Shown one piece after another: positions 58,233-64,000 of a stretch of 64,000 nucleotides of DNA. A program made the position numbers and the translations under genes. Within the stretch, counting starts at the first letter, position 1, and every line of letters starts with the position of its first letter. The stretch covers positions 124,001-188,000 of the forward strand of contig QWHH01000005.1 in assembly GCA_021404785.1 (NCBI GenBank), written 5' to 3'. Origin of the DNA: Lysobacterales bacterium PRO7 (GTDB taxonomy: Bacteria; Pseudomonadota; Gammaproteobacteria; Xanthomonadales; Rhodanobacteraceae). The notes below the pieces were generated by a model, which worked only from the letters and a program-made list of their open reading frames with translations, was not told the origin of the DNA and made no database searches.

Positions 58233-58391
58233 GTCGTTCTCCTGCTCAAGCTGCGATGCCGGGAATGATGCAAGCATAGGGATAATATCGCCGCACGCAT
58301 TGACATGGGTCATCAACGCGATCGCTCCCACCTATTTCACGCGCCGGAAATCCAACCCGGCATGCGGTACGCAGATACGGCCAAAAATTGA

Positions 58392-61300
58392 TTATGCGCG
58401 AGGGACGCCAAGCCGCGGAAATGCCCTTGCGCGCGCGTCGGCGAGCACACGGCGCGTGGCCAGGCGCGCATCGTCGAGCAGTGCGTAGATCACGGGCAGC
58501 GCGGCAAGCGTGACCAGGGTGGAGAAGATCAGACCGCCGGCGATGGCGCGTGCCATCGGATAGTACGGCGTGTCGCCGCCGCCGATGGTCGCGTCGCTCA
58601 TGCACAGCGGCACCATGCCCAGGATCGCCGTACCCATCGTCATCAGGATCGGACGCAGGCGATCGCGCGCGCCGCGCACCAACGCTTCGGTGCGCGAAAG
58701 TCCTTCCAGTCGCAACTGGTTGATGTGCACGATCATGACGATGCCGTTGTTGACAACAACGCCCATCAGGATCAGCACACCGATCGACGCCATGATCGAG
58801 AACGTGGTGCCGGTCAGCCAGAACAGCCAGTACACGCCGAGGATCGAGAACACGAACGTGGTCAGGATCGCCGCCGGATAGATCAGCGATTCGAACATCG
58901 CGCACATCACGACATACACCAGCATGAGCGCGATCAGGGTGTTGAAGAGCATCTGCTGGCCGGCTTCGTTCGCGAAATCGAAATTCTGGCCGTAACTCCA
59001 GCGATAACCCGGCGGAAACTGCATCGCGTTCAGCGCTGCTTCGAGCTTCGGAGTGACCTCGTCCAGCGTGGCGCCGGGCGCGAGGTTGGCCTGGATCGCG
59101 AGCGAGGTCTGGCGGTTTTCGCGTTCGATCGCCGATGGCGCCGCGCGATTGTTCAGATCGACCATGGACAGCAGCGGCACCATCGTGCCATCCGCAGCGC
59201 GCAGCTTGTAGTCGGCCAGGTCCGTGAGACTGCGCGTGTCGTCGCTGCCAAAGCGCAGCCACACCGGAATCTGCGTGCCGTTGTCGTGGTATTCCTTGAG
59301 CGGCAAACCGCGCAAGGCAATGGCGATGTATTGCGCGATTTCGTTCGCTGAAAACCCATACGTCCGCGCACGCACGCGGTCGACGTGCACGGCCAGCTCG
59401 CGGTCACCGCCATCCTGCGCAGCACGCACGTCGCGCAACCCGGGCACGTGCTGCAGGATCTGGATCGCGGCCCCGGACAGTTCGCGCAGGGTCGAGCTGG
59501 AATCGCCGTTCAGGAACACCTGCACATTGGTGTTCTGGTTCTGCGACTGGAAATCGAAACTGATCTTGCCGATAGGCACCTTCGGCGCGCCGTCGCGGAT
59601 CTTTTCCATGATCTGCTGCGAATGCCCGCGTCCGGCGTCGTCTTCGGTGAGCAGGACGTTGGTCATGGCGTCGCCCTGCTCGTTGAAGTAGCTGTAGATG
59701 TTCTTGATGTGCAGTTCCTTGCGATGCGCATCCAGCCAGTGTTCGACGGTGCTGATGGATTTGTTCAATTCCTCCAGCCGATACACGCCGTTGAGCTGGT
59801 ATTGCAGATGCAGCTCGCCGGCCTGTCCGGGCGGGAACATGTCGGTCTTGGCGAACTTCATCGGCACGAAGCTGGCAACGAACAGCGCGACCAGTCCCCA
59901 CACCGTCGCCTTGCGATGTGCAAGCGTCCATGCAACGGCGGACTCGTACCTGCGTTGCAGGCGCGCGACCAGGGTATCGCGGCCGATGAAGTGCGGCGGC
60001 GGCAGCCTCGCCGACAGCATTGGCACCAGGCTGATCGCAACCAGCCACGATGCCAGGTGCGCGATCGACATGGCGATCGCGACCTGGGTCAGGAAAATGC
60101 TGATCTGGTTCTTGGCGCCGAAAATATTCGGCAGAAACACCACGATGCTGGTGAACGTGCCAGCGGCAATCGCGACGCCGACGACCTGGGTCCCCTGCAC
60201 CGCGCAGTACCAGGGCTTGTCAGGATACTTTTCGCGGTACTGGTAGATGCTTTCCACCGCGACGACGGCATTGTCCACCAGCATGCCGACCGCGAGCAGC
60301 AGGCCGAGCAGCGACAGCACGTTGAGCGTCATGCCGAGGAAGTACATGCAGCCGAGCGTGATGACCATGCAGATCGGTATCGCCAGCGACACCATCAGCG
60401 TGGATGGCCAGTCGCGCAGGAAGAAATACAGCACGAACACCGACAGCAGGATGCCGATGCCGCCGGCCAGGCCGAGTTCCTTCAGGCTGTCGGTCACCGC
60501 CTTGGCGTCGTTGCCGAGGAAGTACAACTGGATGCCGCGCATTTCCGGATCGCGGCCGATGCGGTCGATTTCGGAGAGAGCGCGGCTGGCGACGTCGACA
60601 AGATTCGCGTTGCGTTCCTTGGAAATGTCGACCGCGATCGCGGGTTTGCCGTCGAGATGGCGGCGATAATCCAGGCGCGCGGGCTTGAGCGTGACGTTGG
60701 CGATGTCGCCGAGCTTGAGTCCCATGGCGTTGACCGGCGTGGCGCGGACATCATCGAGGCTGCGCCACTCGCCTTGTGGCTGCACCTGGTAGCGCAGCTT
60801 GCCGTCCGTGATCTGGCCGGCCGAGGCGGAGAAATTCGCGTCCGAGAGTTTCGCGTACAGATCGTTGAGGCTGACCCCCGCCGCGGTGAGCCGATCGACG
60901 GAGACCTCGATCTGCACTTCCGGCGGCGCCACGCCCTGGATGCTCACCTTCGCCACGCCCGGAAGTCGCTCGAGTGGACGCTTGATCTTGCGATCCAGCA
61001 GGTCGTAGGCGTTGGAAAGATCGCGGTCGCTGGAAATGCGCAATTGCAGCATCGGCTGGTCGGTGGTGGCGAATTTCATCACCGTGTAGCGTTGCATATC
61101 GCTCGGCAACTCGTCGCGGATGGCGTCGATCTTCTCGCGCGCCTGCACCGCCTTGACTGCCGTGTCCTCGCCCCACTTGAGCTGCAGGAAAATCTGCGCG
61201 CCGTCCGCGCGCGACAGCGAATTCATGTGCTCGATGCCGGTCAGTGTCGACAGCGCGTCCTCGACCGGGCGCGTGATCGTGCGCTCGACTTCCGCCGGAG

Positions 61301-61463
61301 TGGAGCCGACATACGGCAGGTTGATCATCATGAACGGGAATTGCACGTCGGGCATGCCTTCCAGCGGCAGGCGGAACGCCGCGATCGCGCCGACCACGAG
61401 CAGCGACACGAAGAACATCACCGCCGTGACGGGCCTCTTGAGGCTGAGCTCGGCGAGTGTCAC
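58392..61463 (-). CDS. RND-family efflux transporter (hydrophobe/amphiphile type), second of a pair
   Basis: 1,023 residues from a GTG at 61463 that overlaps the stop of the upstream RND gene (GTGA). N-terminus LAELSLKRPVTAVMFFVSLLVVGAI is typical of inner-membrane RND pumps. Twelve membrane helices in the 1+5+1+5 order and two large periplasmic loops (PRDAEN-like porter domains) are visible. The helix-4 region GLLLAVGMLVDNAVVAVESI lies near 390 and its counterpart GVLILMGVVVNNGIVMIVHI near 905; the paired acidic residues of proton relay are partly kept (LVDN, VVNN). It may need the first pump gene as a partner. Confidence 0.92.
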   Translation of the reverse strand: MTLAELSLKRPVTAVMFFVSLLVVGAIAAFRLPLEGMPDVQFPFMMINLPYVGSTPAEVERTITRPVEDALSTLTGIEHMNSLSRADGAQIFLQLKWGEDTAVKAVQAREKIDAIRDELPSDMQRYTVMKFATTDQPMLQLRISSDRDLSNAYDLLDRKIKRPLERLPGVAKVSIQGVAPPEVQIEVSVDRLTAAGVSLNDLYAKLSDANFSASAGQITDGKLRYQVQPQGEWRSLDDVRATPVNAMGLKLGDIANVTLKPARLDYRRHLDGKPAIAVDISKERNANLVDVASRALSEIDRIGRDPEMRGIQLYFLGNDAKAVTDSLKELGLAGGIGILLSVFVLYFFLRDWPSTLMVSLAIPICMVITLGCMYFLGMTLNVLSLLGLLLAVGMLVDNAVVAVESIYQYREKYPDKPWYCAVQGTQVVGVAIAAGTFTSIVVFLPNIFGAKNQISIFLTQVAIAMSIAHLASWLVAISLVPMLSARLPPPHFIGRDTLVARLQRRYESAVAWTLAHRKATVWGLVALFVASFVPMKFAKTDMFPPGQAGELHLQYQLNGVYRLEELNKSISTVEHWLDAHRKELHIKNIYSYFNEQGDAMTNVLLTEDDAGRGHSQQIMEKIRDGAPKVPIGKISFDFQSQNQNTNVQVFLNGDSSSTLRELSGAAIQILQHVPGLRDVRAAQDGGDRELAVHVDRVRARTYGFSANEIAQYIAIALRGLPLKEYHDNGTQIPVWLRFGSDDTRSLTDLADYKLRAADGTMVPLLSMVDLNNRAAPSAIERENRQTSLAIQANLAPGATLDEVTPKLEAALNAMQFPPGYRWSYGQNFDFANEAGQQMLFNTLIALMLVYVVMCAMFESLIYPAAILTTFVFSILGVYWLFWLTGTTFSIMASIGVLILMGVVVNNGIVMIVHINQLRLEGLSRTEALVRGARDRLRPILMTMGTAILGMVPLCMSDATIGGGDTPYYPMARAIAGGLIFSTLVTLAALPVIYALLDDARLATRRVLADARARAFPRLGVPRA

Positions 61464-64000
61464 GCGGATTGCTCCACTGTTTCAGGACTCGCATTGCCGG
61501 GATGATTGCGGTGCTGCACGTACCACGCATCCGCGCGCCGGTCGAGCAGGTTGTACACGACCGGGATCACGACCAGCGTGAGCAAGGTGGATACGGCCAA
61601 GCCGCCGATCACCGCGATCGCCATCGGCGAGCGCACTTCGGAACCGTCGCCGAAACTCAACGCCAATGGCAGGAAACCAATCAGGGTGCACAGCGTGGTC
61701 ATCGTGATCGGGCGCAGGCGCGATTCGGCTGCATGGGCAATCGCATCGAGTTTGCCCACGCCTTCCTCACGCAACTGGTTGACGCGATCGATCAGCACGA
61801 TCGCGTTCTTGACCACGATGCCGGCAAGCATGATCAGGCCGATGAACACGACGATGGACAGCGGCGTGAACGTGATCTTCAGCGCCAGCACCGCACCGAC
61901 CAGGGCAAGTGGAATCGAGAACATGATCACGAAAGGATGCAGCAGGGACTCGAACTGCGAAGCCATCACCAGATAAACCAGGAAAATCGCCAGCGACAGT
62001 GCAAAAATCAGCGAACGCAGCGAAGCATCGAGTTCTTCGCTCTGTCCGCCGATGTGCGCACTGACGCCAGCGGCCAGCGGATGGTCGCGCAGGATCTTCT
62101 GCACTTCGGAAACGGCGCTGCCGAGATCGCCGTAATGCAGATTCGCGGTGACGATGGCCACGCGTTCCTGGCCGATGCGGTTGATCTCGTTGGGCCCCAT
62201 CGCCACGGTCACGTCGGCAACCGAAGCCAGGCGTACCGGCGTTGTGGCACCGGGATTGACGATCAGATTGCGGATGTCGTCAACGGATGTGCGCTGGTTG
62301 GGTTGCGCGCGCACCAGCACGTCGATTTTACGATCGCGGAAGTTGTATTGCGTCGCGACTGCGCCGCGGATCTTGTCGACGATCTGATCCGAAATCTGCT
62401 TGGTGGTGAGACCGAGCGCGGCGGCACGGTCCTGGTCGAAATGAATGCGGATTTCGGGAGAGCCGCCCTGCGCGCTGGATTTGACGTCGGCGAAACGCGG
62501 CGAGGCCTGCAAAAGGGCCGCCAGCTTGTTGCCGGCTTTCTGCAAGGCATCCAGATCGTAACCGCGCAAGTCGACTTCCAACGGCGTATCGAAGCTGAAC
62601 AATTTCGGCCGCGAGAACTGCACTTCACTGCCGGGATGGCTGACCATGTCCGCGCGCAACGTGTTCATCGCCTCGCTTTCGCCCTTGTGGCCTACACCGG
62701 GAACAAGCACGACGAGCAGGCGTGCAATATTTTCGCCGGATTCGGTCGGATTGGCATCCAGGCGCGTACCGGTGCCGCTAACGCCGTAGATCATCTTGAT
62801 CAGCGGATTCTTCGCGTTCTTGGCTTGCAGTTCGCGCACAATCGTGTCGGTTTGGACGAGCGGCGTGCCCGGAGCGAGCTTGACCGTCATTTCGAACCGA
62901 CCCTGCGCCAATTGCGGGATCAAGTCGGTTCCCAGGGTCGGGATCAGCGCAACGCTGATGACGAACATCGCGGCGGCGATTCCTAGCACCTTCCATGGAT
63001 GCGCCAATGCCCTGGGCAGGAAACCGTGATAGGCCGCTGCTGCACGGTTGTAACCGGCAAGCAGACCCTTGCCGAGGAAGCGCAAGATGCGGCCGATCAC
63101 GTTTCCGCCAAAACGGCCGAGTGTGAAACCGATCCAGCCGAGTGCGCGAGGCAGCCAACGGAACAGATGGCCGATCGCTGCGAATGCCTTGCCGATTCGA
63201 GTGCGTGGTGGCGCGCGCGGCGGTTTTGTCTCGTCGGCGAATGCCAGCGGCGCCCTGCCCTTCAGCGAAGCCAGCATCGGGATCAGGCTCATCGCCACGA
63301 CCAGCGAGATCAGCATTGCGAACGTGATCGTCAGTGCCTGATCGCGGAACAGCTGTCCGGCTATGCCCTGCACGAACACCAGTGGGAAAAACACGGCAAC
63401 CGTGGTCAGTGTCGAGGCGGTCACCGCCATCGACACCTCGCGCGCGCCCTGCACCGCCGACTCGACAATGCCGATGCCGCGCTCGCGCATGCGCGCAATG
63501 TTTTCCAGCACCACGATGGAATCGTCCACCACCATGCCGGTGGCGAGCGCCAATCCGCCGAGCGACATCACGTTAAGGCTCAATCCGGCTTCGCCCATGA
63601 AGAAGAACGTGGCGATCAACGACACCGGCAGCGACAGCGAGATGATGAACGTGCTCCACGAATCGGCCAGGAAGAAGAAGATGATCAGCACCGCGAGCAC
63701 GCCGCCGATGATGGCGTCGTCGCGCACGTCGTCGAGCGAACTCTGGATGAAGACGGACTGGTCGTCGATCGTGGTCAGCTTGGCGTTCGGCGGCAGGATC
63801 GACGCGCATGGCGGCGGCCGATCCGCGCAGGTGAACTTGTCGAGTTGTTTGCGCACCGCTGCAGCGACAGTGACGGTGTTGGCGTCGCCTTCCTTGTAGA
63901 TCGCCAGTTCAACCGCCTCGTGTCCGTCCACGCGCACCACGCCTTCGCGCTCCTTGTGGCCCTGGTGCACGTACGCGACGTCACGGAGCCGAATTGGAAC
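61460..64000 (-). CDS. RND-family efflux transporter, first of a pair, 5' end outside window
   Basis: About 846 residues are visible and the frame is open to the right edge (it reads VPIRLRDVAYVHQGHKERE at the window end, the standard segment before the second half of the porter domain). Helix-4 region GLALATGMVVDDSIVVLENIARM and the second-half counterpart GLIMLAGIVVKNAIVLIDRVNQLREEG are present. A basic/proline loop near ETKPPRAPPRTRIG lies between the two halves. The membrane-fusion (adaptor) gene of the operon is probably just upstream. Two adjacent RND genes suggest a heteromeric MdtBC-like pump. Confidence 0.92.
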   Translation of the reverse strand, partial: VPIRLRDVAYVHQGHKEREGVVRVDGHEAVELAIYKEGDANTVTVAAAVRKQLDKFTCADRPPPCASILPPNAKLTTIDDQSVFIQSSLDDVRDDAIIGGVLAVLIIFFFLADSWSTFIISLSLPVSLIATFFFMGEAGLSLNVMSLGGLALATGMVVDDSIVVLENIARMRERGIGIVESAVQGAREVSMAVTASTLTTVAVFFPLVFVQGIAGQLFRDQALTITFAMLISLVVAMSLIPMLASLKGRAPLAFADETKPPRAPPRTRIGKAFAAIGHLFRWLPRALGWIGFTLGRFGGNVIGRILRFLGKGLLAGYNRAAAAYHGFLPRALAHPWKVLGIAAAMFVISVALIPTLGTDLIPQLAQGRFEMTVKLAPGTPLVQTDTIVRELQAKNAKNPLIKMIYGVSGTGTRLDANPTESGENIARLLVVLVPGVGHKGESEAMNTLRADMVSHPGSEVQFSRPKLFSFDTPLEVDLRGYDLDALQKAGNKLAALLQASPRFADVKSSAQGGSPEIRIHFDQDRAAALGLTTKQISDQIVDKIRGAVATQYNFRDRKIDVLVRAQPNQRTSVDDIRNLIVNPGATTPVRLASVADVTVAMGPNEINRIGQERVAIVTANLHYGDLGSAVSEVQKILRDHPLAAGVSAHIGGQSEELDASLRSLIFALSLAIFLVYLVMASQFESLLHPFVIMFSIPLALVGAVLALKITFTPLSIVVFIGLIMLAGIVVKNAIVLIDRVNQLREEGVGKLDAIAHAAESRLRPITMTTLCTLIGFLPLALSFGDGSEVRSPMAIAVIGGLAVSTLLTLVVIPVVYNLLDRRADAWYVQHRNHPGNASPETVEQSA

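Noticed and set aside
59385-61505. Open frame of 706 codons antisense to the RND pump
   Set aside because: Shadow of a well-conserved transporter gene; rich in H, R, Q and D as expected for antisense frames.

Overview
The window is a stretch of a GC-rich gammaproteobacterial chromosome. Protein content and gene order (ndk-rlmN-pilF-rodZ-yfgM-bamB-der, guaB-guaA-tadA, a TatT-DctP-DctQ-DctM transporter, FrnE/TrxC, aguA-aguB) point to the order Lysobacterales (Xanthomonadales). Secreted proteins ending in a 'GFE'-type tail suggest a Rhodanobacteraceae-like, Dokdonella-like member. That placement is inferred from sequence feel and was not computed. No rRNA, tRNA, CRISPR array, prophage or intact insertion sequence was seen, and no gene-free gap exceeds 300 bases.

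Region 1 (1-13,960) is the accessory, patchwork part. It opens inside icmF. A lower-GC two-gene cassette of unknown function follows directly (3,077-4,526), with its own sigma70-like promoter. Then come small membrane proteins, a LamG lectin-like exoprotein, an AlkB-type hydroxylase and two further exported proteins. Short tags related to GGGTCAGAGTACACTTT sit at many of the gene borders. Three copies of the 5' end of one HAD phosphatase gene lie at 8,777, 10,198 and 11,055, and only the last is complete. They bracket two inserted blocks, and one block also carries a fragment resembling the 3' end of icmF. Two broken genes lie nearby: a frameshifted small gene at 11,789 and a PspC gene with an in-frame TAA.

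Region 2 (13,979-30,025) mixes metabolism and less-studied enzymes: a TrmY-like tRNA methyltransferase overlapping a ClC channel, FrnE-TrxC, a metallopeptidase/ATP-grasp pair, a periplasmic peroxiredoxin, an M14 peptidase followed by an ATP-grasp/methyltransferase pair, a YbiI-like zinc-finger protein, YebC, a rhomboid protease, a DUF1249 protein, glucose-6-phosphate isomerase, an OsmC-type protein, a flavin reductase, signal peptidase I and an exported protein with a sorting-type C-terminus.

Region 3 (30,081-57,770) is mostly core. It holds a TetR-fadB-fadA fatty-acid oxidation operon; ndk, rlmN, pilF, rodZ, yfgM, bamB and der; mobA, moeA and moeB for molybdenum cofactor; folD; a TRAP transporter operon; guaB-guaA-tadA; an FMN reductase; rpmJ (type 2) with a terminator; an agmatine-to-putrescine module (aguA-aguB); and a TraB-family membrane protein.

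Region 4 (57,810-64,000) holds a universal stress protein and two overlapping RND efflux pump genes, the first of which runs off the right edge.

The observations most worth following are the HAD 5'-end duplications, the winged-helix/HEPN-like cassette, the bacterial TrmY, the ATP-grasp loci, and -10 boxes placed exactly for leaderless transcription of three genes.
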